Below, in pieces: positions 22,985 to 33,737 of a stretch of 64,000 nt of DNA. Source of the stretch: Tillandsia leiboldiana (lineage: Eukaryota; Streptophyta; Magnoliopsida; Poales; Bromeliaceae). The notes under the pieces were generated by a model. It ran no database searches. It worked only from the letters and a program-made list of their open reading frames with translations, and had not been told where the DNA came from. Made by a program: the position numbers and the translations under genes. Every line of letters begins with the position of its first letter. Position 1 is the first letter of the stretch. The stretch covers positions 4,634,648 to 4,698,647 of the forward strand of contig CM055062.1 in NCBI GenBank assembly GCA_029204045.2, read 5' to 3'.

Positions 22985-23186
22985 AGTCCTAACACGACAA
23001 CAAAACGATACTTGTTATTAGTATCGTTATATGTGTCGTCGTTAGGGTGTATAGCGACACATTATTATAATGTGTTCCAAAAATATGTCCCTATAATCTA
23101 ATTTTGGATATAGATGAACTATAAATGAGCCATTTATAAAAAAGTGTCATAAATATGTGTTTCTATAATCTAATTTTGTTATAGTG
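22985..23186 (-). mobile_element. CACTA-type MITE, truncated at its left end
   Basis: The right end CTAATTTTGTTATAGTG and internal CGTTAGGGTGTATAGCGACA and AAAATATGTCCCTATAATC match 16,566-16,824 in the same orientation. The CACTA left end is missing. Confidence 0.7.
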
Positions 23187-23877
23187 TAAGTTACTCCTTT
23201 TCTAAGAGGTCTAATGTTTAATTTCCTCCGCTGATTAATGGTATCAATTAATTCAATTATGTTATGTCCCTCATATATCTGTAGCTAGCATACGTGGCAT
23301 GATTTATTGAAAAGAAATGCTTAACTACACTATAAATATTAAAAATCAACTCTTAATTAGTAAAGGATATAATTAAATTTTACACAAAGTAAGCTGCTGA
23401 ATAGGTTATCAATTTGAATTAGTTATATAACAATATTGGAAAAATATTATTAGTATATACCAAATTTAGTAGCTTCATATAAATTTTAAATTTCTTATTT
23501 ATTTTTATTACTTACCAAATTAGATAATACGCAATTTGTTAAGTATCCAACTCAAAAAAATATTGAATTTAAATTTAATTTTTGAATTTGGTATTGTAAT
23601 GTAAATTTTTAATTTTGATATTTAAATTAACTTTTAATCTTAAAGCCAAATTTTATTTTATGATTTAAATTGAAATTTTAAATTTGAACTAAAAGTTTTA
23701 TTTTAAATTTGCGTTTTATATTTAAAAAATTTGAATTTGATTTATAATTAAGTTTTTTATATTGTTTTGAATATAAATTTTCAATTTCAATATAATATGA
23801 ATTCTAACAATTGTTGTAGGTATTTGAAAAGTTTATAGTATCCTTAGTTGGATAAAATCAATTTTTTAGACCAAAAC
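23187..23877. other. AT-rich DNA, nothing recognised
   Basis: Low-complexity A/T sequence with many AATTTTAAATTT-type motifs and no supported feature. Confidence 0.5.
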
Positions 23878-24183
23878 TGTCACACTTTGAGATTACTAAT
23901 TTGGTCGGTTCGGACACACCAACAGACTGGCCAATCGGGCATAATCTTTATATACCCGAAAGGAATGGTAACTATCTCAAATACGTATGTAAGGTACTAG
24001 AATGAACATTTAAATACATCGTTAATTACAAAGTTTTCTTTCTTTTCTTTTCCTCTCTCAAAAGTACAATGTTCACTCTATAACAAAACGGTATTGTAAA
24101 CCCTCTAGGTCTGCTACTCAACTGGGCCTTTACTTATGTCGCGTGCATCACCGGCGGCACCTGAATCTACAGAAGATGGAAAC

Positions 24184-24772
24184 CATGGTGTGACACCCCA
24201 CCTTCCCAGAGGGTCACCTATCCTAGAACTACTCTAGCTAGCACACTCAACCCTCTTAGGCTCTTGGGCCTTACTACTACCCAAAATTATGTAGTCGGGT
24301 TAAGAGATTTAGTCCTATTATATCATTTATATATAGGACTAATCCAAATTCCGAAAGTGTCACATTCTTCCCCCTTTTAAGCCCTGACATCCACATCAGG
24401 CTCAAACACACTCACAAGTACCAAGCGATGTGAGACTCATCTCGCTAGCCTTAGTCGTCCTTGTTGGGAGCTGCAGTCCACCCACAACGGTCATTAGCCG
24501 GGGAGCTGCGCCTTTACCCACTATATAACTCTGACTCAGCCAAAACTCATCTCACATTTTCAGCTGGTGATTGGCTCTGATACCAACTGTGACGCCCCAA
24601 CTTCCTAGGGGGGTCACCAATCGTAAAACTACTCTAGCTCTAGCACGCCTCAACACTCTTAACCTCTTGGACCTTACTACCACCCAAAATGCTATAGCCG
24701 GATTAAGAGATTTAATCCTATTATATCATTTATATATATGACTAATCCAAATTCCGGAGGTGTCACACATTG
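24184..24772 (-). mobile_element. TRIM, 579 bp, TSD CATGG/CATTG
   Basis: LTRs at 24189-24364 (176 bp) and 24588-24767 (180 bp) share AGAGATTTAGTCCTATTATA type sequence. On the minus strand they run TGTGACACC to GTCACA. The primer site GGCTCTGATACCA (24573-24585, minus sense TGGTATCAGAGCC) sits 2 nt from the LTR. A purine-rich tract (plus TTCTTCCCCCTTTTA, 24365-24379) abuts the other LTR. Target duplications differ at one position. The internal domain is about 223 bp and non-coding. Confidence 0.92.
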
Positions 24773-25475
24773 GGTGTAAAAACTACGAATAGTTCTCAAT
24801 GGATTCATCCATCGAGAAATATGCTCTACATATCTTGGTCAAATGGAAGCATCAGTAAAAAAAAAATATTAGAAAGCGGTAAATACTACGCTAGCATGTA
24901 GATATGAAAACTTCTACACTACTATCTCATGCACAAATGCTACAATGCTATTATGCCACGCCACACTAGGCCATTATACCACCGGCCGCTATGCCGCTAT
25001 ATAAGAGTTACCACTAACTTGACTGCAACTGGTCACTCTAATCATATTACAATTTTGGTTACATAAAGGTGATTTGTAGAGAGTCAACTTATGTGTGGAA
25101 CCCTCTCTACTCGGCGGTTGCTTATGCTCCTTTAGAGCTATTTCCACGTAGAGTTAACTTATGCGCGGAACCCTCTCCAACTTGCCATGAATGAGTTTAT
25201 GACATTTTGGCATTTATTCGCAAAAGGGAGTCGAAAGATACTAGTAACCCTCTCTCGGGAGTCGAAATATGCTCGTAACCCTCCCGTTAGCACTTGACAT
25301 TTCCAGAAGATCTTATTATCTTTACTTTCTCTTTTATCTTAGGTTATTAATGTTGGATGTGGCCTACGTAATTTATTCAATGCGATCTTTAAAGATACAG
25401 TCAATCCAATCGGTTAGGATGTATCTGGACATATCCTTGATGGACCGACGTGATTAAAATATTCTTACATTAGGT

Positions 25476-25502
25476 TATATATATATATATATATATATAT
25501 AT
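25476..25502. repeat. (AT)n microsatellite
   Basis: About 27 bp of AT repeat within the LTR. Confidence 0.9.
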
Positions 25503-26780
25503 GACATAACGGAGTCCCGGTCCAACCCTAATCAAAATTTTCTGTGACGGCTCCATCTCCGGGGATAAGAAAATAGACAGGAAACATCCCGCCTTTTGCA
25601 GATTGCGCACGATGACGAATCAAAAGGAAGAACCGTCGTTTACAATCAATTTTAGAAAATTAAAAATTATGGCAGAAGGTACGATCTAAAGTTTTATTTG
25701 GTATTACAATCAACTCTAGGATAGTTAGAACGCTCTAAGGACACCAACGTATATTTGAGTTCTCTTGTTTACTTATTTATACTTTTGACCCTAAGTTTAT
25801 TATTCTAGGGTTTAAGATGCCGCAAGGATACCAAATTTTTCATACCATGCCACTCTAACCTAGAGTTTATTAACTCAATTAATGTTGAAACTCTATATTC
25901 TCTCCTTAAGTTCATCCCTAAATTCAATGCCACACATAAAAAAACTACAACTAGGCTTTGCTTACTCATAGATTTATAGGGTTAAAACACTAGTTTTCCT
26001 CTTTTTACACTATTTAGGGTTAGACCCTATTTTACTCATATACACATTCATCCAAATGTATCTAACTCTTACAATAATACTTCTAAATCAAATAAAAGTA
26101 TACAAACAAGAGTAGTTCACTATTTTTGGTGAAATCCCCTACCTTAGGTGGCTTTCTTTGCAAGAAGGGTGTTTGATCTCTTTAATCTTCAAGAAAATTC
26201 TAAAAAGATGGTTTATAAACCATACGGGATCCCCAAAACTCTTTTAAATACCAAAAACCTAAATCCTAAATTCTACCCTACTCACCTCTCTCAAGATGCT
26301 AGCCTAAATGGGGAAAGAGAAAGCCTTCTTTCTTCTCCTAGGGCTCTCCTTGAAGTCTTTTCTTTTCTTTTCTTACTTTGGTGGAGATCAAGACTCTAGC
26401 CCCAAGGGGTCTCCCACTATGTTCTTCCCTTCCCTTTCTTCTTTTTCTCTGGCTGGAAGTGAACAGAGAGAGAGAGGGAGAAATGGATGAGAGAAAGAGT
26501 GAAAGGAAGAATGGGTGGAGTGGGTTGGTTCAGGGGGCAGGTGGTCCCTTTTTGGAGGTTGTAACAATTACACTTTGGCCCAAAATTTTCTCCAATAGCA
26601 ATCAGATCCATGTCAGTCACCGTCACTTTCAGGCGTCCGAAACTTTGTATCTACAGCACTGCGGTGCTCATAGGGCGCCTGCAGGGCATTTCGGGTGTCT
26701 GAAAGGCCGCGTGCACAAAACTAGTGCTCTCGGGTTGAGGATCCGCAAGTATGGACCGTGCACCCTCCCTACGTCTAGAA

Positions 26781-27242
26781 GATATATTCCGAATAGTCTC
26801 ACATCGGATGGGAATGGATTGTGTTTGGGTATATAAGCATCTGGACGCTAGTGATAATAACTGGGTTTAAGCATTTTGGATTGTGGTTTGGTCCCAATGA
26901 GTTATTATTGCTAGTGGGCCGGGTCGTTACATTTGGTATCAGAGCCAGTCACCAGCCAGAAGTGTGAGACAAGTCTCGGCTGAGCCTGGGTCTAGATGAC
27001 AGGGCTAGCGAGACAAGTCTCACATCGGCTGGTGATCTTGGGCTCTGTGTGTTTGGGCTGACGAGGACGTCAGGCCTAAACAGGGGGAGTCTGTGACACC
27101 CCAATAGTCCCACATCGGATGGGAATGGGTTGTGTTTGGGCATATAAGTATGTGGACGCTAGTGATAATAATTGGGCTTAAGTATTTTGGTTTGTGGTTT
27201 GGACCTAACGAGTTATTATTGCTAGTGGGTCGGATCATTACA
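26781..27242 (+). mobile_element. TRIM, about 460 bp, plus orientation
   Basis: The 3' LTR is 27092-27242 (TGTGACACCCC to GGATCATTACA, 151 bp). The 5' LTR ends at 26931 and matches it well from about 26,791 onward; its first 10 bp are eroded. The primer site TGGTATCAGAGCC is at 26934-26946, and the polypurine tract AAACAGGGGGAGTC ends at 27091. It is the same family as the cluster at 5.5-6.9 kb. No clear target duplication. Confidence 0.88.
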
Positions 27243-27590
27243 ATACACTTTTCAGGCACACGCGGGACATTCTGGGCGTCCAAAACCCTTTGCACACCAA
27301 TGTTGAACTCTCAGGTTGAGAGTCCGCTTCTCGCTCTCGGACGCCCGCCCAGGGCCCGATAGTACGACCGAGCATTCACCCTATCTTCCAAGCGCCCGAA
27401 AGAGCCCAAAAGCTTCAGACTTGGGTTTTTGCCTCTTTTCTGACTCAATTTTGATCCAAATTCGATCCTATTCAAACCAAACATGCTCTAAACCTTTTTA
27501 ATCATGTTTTTAAATGTGTCCAAGAGGACTCATCTGCACTTTGCTAGTTTAGCAAAAGTTGATGCACCACAGCTCTCTCTCCATGTAGAA

Positions 27591-28168
27591 GTTTCGTCCA
27601 TGAAACTAAAAAATCAATATACCTCAACTTGGATCTTTGAACAAGTGTGGGTGTCGCTCCCACATTGTGTTTCCGGGCTCCTAGGTAGCCTCTCGCTCAC
27701 CATGGTTGGTCCATAGCACTTTCACATAGGAAATTAAGCGGTTTTTTAGTTTCCTCTTCTGTTGGTCGACTATCTCCCACGGGTACTCGTCGTAACTCAG
27801 ATCTTTCCGCAAATCCAGTGGGGGATAGTTTACGATATATATGATCCAGGTCGAGAACAAACTTATGGAGTAGAGACACGTGAAAAACGTCATGTACTCC
27901 CACCAACTTTAGAGGCAATGCTAACCGATATGCTATAGGGCCGACTCGTTCCAATACCTCATATGGGCCAACTCAGCTTTCCCCATATTCAAAATTGTAC
28001 TACGCCTGTCATGGGTGATGCCTTGAGGAACACATGATCCCTAACACTAAATGTCAATTCACGTCGTCTCTGATCGGAATAGCTGTTTTACCGACTTTGC
28101 GCCGTCACTAGCCATTGACGCACAAATCCCACCTTCCTCTCGGCCTCTTGCAATACATTTGGGCCCAA
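27591..28168 (-). pseudogene. Gypsy integrase C-terminus and chromodomain, broken
   Basis: Minus-strand fragments in order: VRQWLVTAQSR, RRRELTFSVRDHVFLKASPM, then ERVGPIAYRLALPLKLVGVH, DVFHVSLLHKFV, and after a frameshift LRKDLSYDEYPWEIVD with YVKVLWTNHGEREAT. This is the standard Tekay/Del chromovirus order: the GPY/F-like integrase tail (ERVGP-AYRLALPPEL, VHDVFHVSLLRK), then the chromodomain-like end (VLW-NH-EEATWE). The integrase tail helps bind DNA and the chromodomain guides integration to chromatin. At least one frameshift and several stops disable it. A conserved GAAGTTTCGTCCATGAAAC block follows, then the 3' LTR on the left. The upstream pol is cut at 28,168 by the LTR of another element. 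Confidence 0.85.
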
Positions 28169-30535
28169 TGTAGTGAACCGGGGCTCTGTTGACCAGCCGA
28201 GTGGGATCAACCGATGCATGGGGAGGAACCCAATCGAGAGCGAGCCGGAGTGGGTTCGGACCCCGGAGTCAGATGTTGAGACAGACAGCCAACCGTCACG
28301 GTTTGGGGCTATCGAGAATGGATTGGTTTCGGGTCTCGAATTCTGCTAACCTGATGATGAGCCGAGTGACACAGTCGAGATGTCTAAGCCGAGCTAAGAG
28401 ATTATTATTGCATGGACAGCCGAAGGCATGGCAACATTGAATAATCAGTAGAGCAGAGTTGAGCCGAAGGGGTGATCAACAGAGTGATCACTGTAGCTAC
28501 GATAGCCGAGGGACCATGGTGGCAGCCGATGTGAGCAGGAGAGTCATTAGGAGCAGTGCCTATGGCAGACTGGTGCCAAAGAATGAGTGGGTTCTGGAGA
28601 ACTGTTTAGAGACTAACCAATGTCTGGGTGGCAGTTGGGCAGTCGGCGGAGTTTGACTTTTGCTCCCTAGTTGTCCCTATTAATAGCACCCCATCATCTG
28701 AGGGATAGCCTTTTCTTCCATCACTCAAGAAGTCCTTGGATCTCCTTCATCCTTCACATCTTCTTCCCTGTGCTGGAGTGTTGTTGGTGGTGCAACCGAA
28801 AGAGAGGAGGACTGTGACCCAAGCTTTAGCTTGAGCTGGGAGTCGGACTTGGACCTTCTTCTTCTCATCCAAGGTTCATAAAGCTTTTCTTTGGAGTTTT
28901 ACTTGGGTTTTGAGTAGCTATATTTCTATGGGTTGACCTAAGCTTAGGATTTGCGAGTTTTTTCTCTCTCTTTTCTGATTTGGGGAAGATCTCGATTGTT
29001 GGAGGTTTGGACTGTTATGCGATAGAACTAACAGCAGAGGGTCGCAGGTTGAACCGAGTGGAGACGAGGGCACTATTATCTAGTAGTTTCAGTGGTGTTG
29101 ACTCTGAAGCCAAGTGAGGGCCCAAGCCGAGCCGAGCCTAGCCTGTAGGTCTACTCTGCACCGATTTCTTACCGTGGTTAGACTAGCTTTCCAGGTGGGT
29201 TAATGTTGACCGAAACTGATAAGCTCCCCTCTAAGTCTAGTTTTACCGGTATGAACATTATTGATGGTTTCCTTGTGATATCATGTTGATGGTATATTAT
29301 GGGTGTTGAGGTTACTCCCCTGAAGTTTCTAATATGTGTAATGGAATCCAAACTCTGCATGTTTATTGTTTACACTATCGACCATGTTGCCTTCTCTTAT
29401 TTTCATATATGGCAGTTGTGTGTGCATATGGGGTTGTGTAGGGCTCGGTTGTGCTCATGCTAAGAGCCGAACCGAGACTATGTGAGTGGCAGTCGGTTCC
29501 CTGTTTATGCTTGTGCTGGGAGCCGAGCCGAGTTTCCTTAGGATTTCGGTTGACCGAGTAGCTTCCCAAGGAGCCAAACCAGGTGAGGTGGCTTTCGGTT
29601 ATTAGATTGATTTTGGAGAATCGATTCCAGATGTACCAAGGACTTGTTATGTGTGAGTGGTAGATCTAATTGATCTTGTGATTTGGACTTATAGCCTGCA
29701 TGAGCCATATTGAGCTCAACTAAGATGCACAACTTTTCTCTATGGAATCACGCCCCTTAAGTGCCGCTCCGGAGCTGGGCCATTTTTTCGCGTGACATCG
29801 ATGCAGCCCGGTTGGGCGCCCTACGTAATTTCAATACTCCATGGATGTAATAGTAGTAGGTAGGCGCAGGTTTGACTGGACCCGATGTGGCAGTCAGTGA
29901 GATTGGGTAGACCTTGAGTATCTTGAAAGTGAGTTGATGCATTGGGTTACTTCTGTCGTTTTCCTTGAGCATTATTGTTAGAGGCATGATAGCTATAGTT
30001 TTCATTTCAGCTTCTTTTTTCCCTGTCATTTACAGTTGTGATATTTATGCCTCTAGAAAACTTGGTGGGTAGATCGTTGGTCTTAGTGATGGTACCCACT
30101 GAGGACTGCTCTCTTTTGTAGTTCTCACACCTATTATTGGCAACCTTTTTGTAGAGATTTCTGCACCTATTCCTGCGCCGGTAGTTGTTCCTGATCGAGA
30201 TAAGGGAGTAGCGAGCTAGATCCCTACCCGAGAGTTTTTGTACCTAGAGTCGTCCTTTCAGATGATTATTTTGGATTGTGAGCTTGTACGACCTGATGGG
30301 TGTATATGTACCTTTTATTTTTGCTCTTTAAGAGGTGGCTTTATATTTTAGTTGTGTATCAGACATACTGTGGATATTGCTGGTTATATTAGATTTATTT
30401 CAGCTCTGAGGTACCTGTTTAGTATTAGTGGATATTGTCTTCTACCAGTTTGACGCTTCGCCTATGCGGGATTTTCCGTATGGGCGACGGATCGGTTGGC
30501 GAGCCTAGATTGCGATTCGAGCTCGGGGCGTGACA
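28169..30535 (+). mobile_element. Gypsy 5' LTR, plus orientation, about 2.37 kb
   Basis: The start TGTAGTGAACCGGGG aligns with the LARD LTR start TGTGAGGACCCGG. The end is GCTCGGGGCGTGACA. The end region GCGGGATTTTCCGTATGGGC and TTGGCGAGCC is homologous, in opposite orientation, to 7575-7650. A degenerate primer site follows. The block GTAGTTCTCACACC with GGTACCCACTGAGGACTGC (30,090-30,130) corresponds to the minus-strand GTGTGAGAACTAC / CAGTGGGT block of the other LTRs. The small frames inside it are not genes. Confidence 0.75.
28676..28690 (+). promoter_or_regulatory. Probable TATA box of the plus-strand LTR
   Basis: CCCTATTAATAGCAC lies about 510 bp inside the LTR, comparable in setting to CTATAAATAGG of the other LTRs. 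The match is weaker than theirs. Confidence 0.45.
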
Positions 30536-30715
30536 GACTAGGTTGATATCGGAATCTAGAAATAGGTCGTTGAAGACTTAGAAAATCCTAGACTTGTGGC
30601 TAGACCCTAGGATGTCTGACGTGAAAGAGTGATGTGTAGCGGGAGTCCTGATTGAGTCCTATAACTTTCCCTAGGGGTTGGGAGGGTGATCGACATGTCT
30701 ACCTTTTGTTCGGTG

Positions 30716-30741
30716 ACTATATTGGCTGCAGACAATATAGT
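30716..30741 (+). promoter_or_regulatory. Conserved leader hairpin with CTGCAG loop (plus-strand gypsy element)
   Basis: Stem ACTATATT / AATATAGT (8 perfect pairs) encloses the loop GGCTGCAGAC. It lies about 170 nt after the primer site and about 95 nt before the gag start. The same loop and position occur in the LARD at 48,695-48,720 and 56,989-57,014 with compensated stem changes. Candidate RNA dimerisation or packaging signal (inference). Confidence 0.5.
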
Positions 30742-31041
30742 GTTATAGAAGAGACAAGTCTTAAACTCTCACTAGATTGGGTTGAGTGTGGTGTGATTGT
30801 TGTGTTTGACCTTTTCTTTGTTGCAGGTGATCACGATAGCCTCCAAACGACGAGTACAGACGCGAGCGCACCCCATTTCATCTGATGTGCCTGAGTAGTC
30901 TGGGTCGGGGTAGATTGGATTGAGTGAGGCCCAGAAGCTGCGAGCATAGATAGCCAGCTTGCACGAGGCATACCGGCTATAGGGAGAGACGTTGGACCAC
31001 ATAGTCCATATGTTGGCTGAGCAAGCACCGCAGGTGGCTTC

Positions 31042-31305
31042 ACCCACTACAACAAAATTAGGTTATAGGGACATATGTTTGTGACACTTTTGTATACGTG
31101 TCCTATCTATATTCCATCTATATTCAAAATTAGATTATAGGGACATATTTTTGGGACACATTACAAAAATGTGTCGCTATACACCCTAGCGACGGCACAT
31201 ATAACAACACTAACAATAAGTGTCGGTATTTTTGTCAGCGACACTTTTTTTAGATTTTAGAAACACTTAAAAGTGTCGCTATAGCATAATTTTGTTGTAG
31301 TGACC
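31042..31305 (+). mobile_element. CACTA-type MITE, 258 bp, TSD ACC
   Basis: 31045-31302 starts CACTACAACAAAATTAGG and ends CATAATTTTGTTGTAGTG, with a perfect 3-bp duplication ACC on both sides, the size typical of CACTA elements. Motifs TAGGGACATATTTTTGGGAC and CACCCTAGCGACGGCAC match the related copies at 16.6 and 23.0 kb. It is inserted in gag sequence. Confidence 0.92.
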
Positions 31306-32017
31306 GGTTGCTACTCCCCCAGTGAGAGCATCCCTAGTAGTGGCAGCACCTGCAGAACCAGCAATATCGATAGCTCCAGTAAAGCCAATGCCCAGTAGTG
31401 GGACCCTGAGGACGAGTGGACAGTTGATAGAGGCAGAACAGAGGGATATTACTGATATACTGACCCAATTTTGCCAGTTTGACCCACTCCAATTTTCAGG
31501 CCGGAGCACAGAGCCCAGATAGGCAGAGTCTTGGGTGGCTCAGATGCAGAAGCTTTTTGAGGATTTGTTTATACCTGCGAGGTGTTAGGTACATCTAGCC
31601 GCCTACTTTTTGGAGAGAGATGCGGATGCATGCTGGTGGAGGGTCTGACTAGAGGGACCACCAAGGACAGCTATTATCATGGGCCGAGTTTCATAGCTTG
31701 TTGCTCGGGGTCTTCTTTACGGACAGTGTAAAGCAGAAACTTGAAGAGGATTTAAGAAACCTGCAATATAGGATAGGACTGTGTAGGAGTACATCCAGGA
31801 GTTTACGCAGTTGCTAAGGCACACTGAGTGTATTTATTCGAGCGAGGGTTGCGTAAGGATATTTATCAATTTGTTAAGTCGTAATGGTTGCAGACCCTCG
31901 ATGCATCCATAGAGCAGGCTTTGTCGGTGGAGTGAGGTGCGACGGTGCTTATAGAGAGAAATAGGGAGTCGGGATCGAGCTCTGGCAAGAAAGGTCCAAC
32001 GCACGATGATGGGGGAT

Positions 32018-32157
32018 AGACCTATGATGTCCCAACTTTTCAGGGGGTCACCCATCCTAGAACTACTCTAACTCTAGCACTCTCAACCCTCTTAACCTTT
32101 TGGGTCTTACTACCAACCAAAATGCTATAACCGAGTTAAGAGATTTAGTCATATTAT

Positions 32158-32204
<47 letters not shown>

Positions 32205-32634
32205 CTAATTCATATTCTAGGGGTGTCACATTCCTCCCCCCTTAAGCTCTGACATCCACGTCAGGCTCAAGCACACTCACAAGTACCTGACGATGTGAGA
32301 CTCGTCTCGCTAGCCTTAGTCGATATTGTGGGGAGCTACACTCCACCCACAACGATCATTAACCAGGGAACCACGCTTTACCCGCTATATAACCCTGACT
32401 CAGCCAAGACTCATTTCACATTTTCTGCTGGTGATTGGCTTCGATACCAATTGTGACATCCCAACTTCCCAGAGGGTCACCCATCCTAGAACTACTCTAA
32501 CTCTAGCACGCTCAACCCTCTTAACCTTTTGGGCCTTACTACCACCCAAAATTCTATAGCCGGGTTAAGAGATTTAGTCCTATTATATCATTTATATATA
32601 GGACTAATCCAAATTCCGGGGGTGTCACAAGACC
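32018..32634 (-). mobile_element. TRIM, 607 bp, TSD AGACC, inside gag
   Basis: LTRs 32023-32230 (208 bp) and 32452-32629 (178 bp) flank an internal domain with the primer site GGCTTCGATACCA (32437-32449) and a purine-rich tract (plus TTCCTCCCCCCTTAAG at 32231). The 5-bp duplication AGACC is perfect (32018-32022, 32630-32634). Removing the element rejoins the gag text GGGGGATAGACC|AGTAGACAAAGG. Same family as 24,189-24,767. The left LTR is longer because of an AT expansion. Confidence 0.93.
32161..32202. repeat. (AT)n expansion inside one TRIM LTR
   Basis: About 42 bp of AT where the partner LTR has only TTTATATATAGG (about 32,590-32,602). Confidence 0.92.
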
Positions 32635-32760
32635 AGTAGACAAAGGCCTCCGAGACCTCCACGATTCCATCCTCAGGGTCGTGGGTTCCAGAGACGACAG
32701 TGGTTTGGTGGACCTCGGTAGCAGCGACAGCCGCAACAGCAGTTTCAATGGCGGCATGAC

Positions 32761-33074
32761 AGGTGTAGATCTTCTTCCAGTTTATTTTGGGTGCTAGTAG
32801 TGGACTCAGAGTTTATTGTGTTCCTAGACTATTATACATTTTGGGTTTGGTTTTAGCCAGCTTGTTGTATTTCTTTTACTTTTGGAGATGGATGTTGTAT
32901 CTGGTTTATTATACAGTTTAGTCTGCTGGTTACTTTTATGTTCAGCTTTGTTTTGCTTCTATATGGCTATTGTATACTTGAGCAGGTTATTGACGCTTCA
33001 TGTGCGCGGGGCTTCCTGTGTATACGACGATACTGTTGGCGAACCCGAGTTTTGGTATACACCGGGGCGTGACA
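32761..33074 (+). mobile_element. LTR 3'-end fragment, plus orientation
   Basis: The right end ACACCGGGGCGTGACA and the block TTGACGCTTCATGTGCGCGG with TGTTGGCGAACCCGAG resemble the end of the 28,169-30,535 LTR (TTTGACGCTTCGCCTATGCG, GGTTGGCGAGCC). The first part of the LTR is missing. The two short frames across it (32,882-33,121 and 33,000-33,215) are not genes. Confidence 0.6.
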
Positions 33075-33117
33075 ATATGGTGCAATTTTACATGCACCAA
33101 CAATGCCTCCCCCTCCG
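33075..33117 (-). mobile_element. 25-bp stub of a Tat-like 3' LTR plus polypurine tract
   Basis: 33075-33099 ends TTTACATGCACCA like the right LTR end TTTTTCGTGCACCA (35,702). The adjacent ACAATGCCTCCCCCTCCG is a polypurine tract on the minus strand. Nearly all of the 3' LTR is deleted at the junction with the plus-strand LTR fragment. Confidence 0.6.
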
Positions 33118-33737
33118 ATAGTCTTTCGAGTAGGCATTCAGATGACTATCAACGCTTAATCAATGCCTGTAAATGGTCGTTTCTTTCAATCGTTCGCATT
33201 AAATGTTCTAATTAACGGGTTTGATTGGTTGTGCCTTTAATTCTTCCAATCAACTGCATTGATCGATGTCGTTTTGTCATTTTACTTTCATTAGCTTTAT
33301 CAACCGAATTCTCTTATACTTTCTTTTTACTCTTGTTGGCCTTGTTAGTAAGGACCAAATATTTTTACTCGCTGGCTCCTAGGGCTAACTCTTTGTACTG
33401 AGGCTCTTTCAAGGCCTCATCTTTTGATTCTTTGCTTCCACAACCGCGATCACATCAACTTCATCAGTTGGTTCTTCATTTTTGCTAGACTGACTCGATT
33501 CCTCTTGAGCCAAGCAATCTTCTCTCAAGGAGATATTTTTCTCTTTATCCTTATTTTAATCTTTATTTCAGCTTCATCATGGTCAATCATTTTGGTTTTT
33601 TTTTTCAAAATTTCTCATATTGATAGACCCGAACACCCAAATCAAATATATTTGCAAAGAATGTCTTCAAAATGGTCTTTTTTACAAAATTTAGATCATT
33701 ATACGCCATTTAGGCGAAATCAAATTTTGGTATCCTA

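Larger units (their letters stand above)
23878..27571 (-). mobile_element. Gypsy 3' LTR (minus orientation) carrying two TRIMs
   Basis: The left edge TGTCACACTTTGAGAT has no primer site beside it, so this is the downstream LTR of a minus-strand element. The right edge is at CACCACA (27571), next to a purine-rich tract on the minus strand (CTACATGGAGAGAGAGC) and the decayed pol end. Without the inserted TRIMs it is about 2.6 kb. The U3 side contains GGCGTCCGAAA and GGCGCCTGCAGGGC type motifs. Several short frames within it (for example 26,148-26,399 and 26,378-26,836) have no protein features. Confidence 0.7.
30536..32760 (+). pseudogene. Gypsy leader and gag pseudogene, interrupted twice
   Basis: After a mutated primer site (TTGATATCGGAATC) there is a leader of about 290 nt. 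It is followed by a gag start-like reading IASKRRVQTRAHPISSDVPE (M lost, ATA at 30836). The gag core reads ESWVAQMQKLFEDLFIPARC, LAAYFLERDADAWWR and, after frameshifts, EYIQEFTQLLRHTE; the basic end reads RQRPPRPPRFHPQGRGFQRR. This is the gypsy gag order (N-terminal basic start, Retrotrans_gag core, Gln/Arg-rich stretch before the zinc knuckle). A CACTA MITE (31045-31302) and a TRIM (32023-32629) are inserted. Stops and frameshifts are frequent and no pol follows, so it is dead. Confidence 0.8.
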
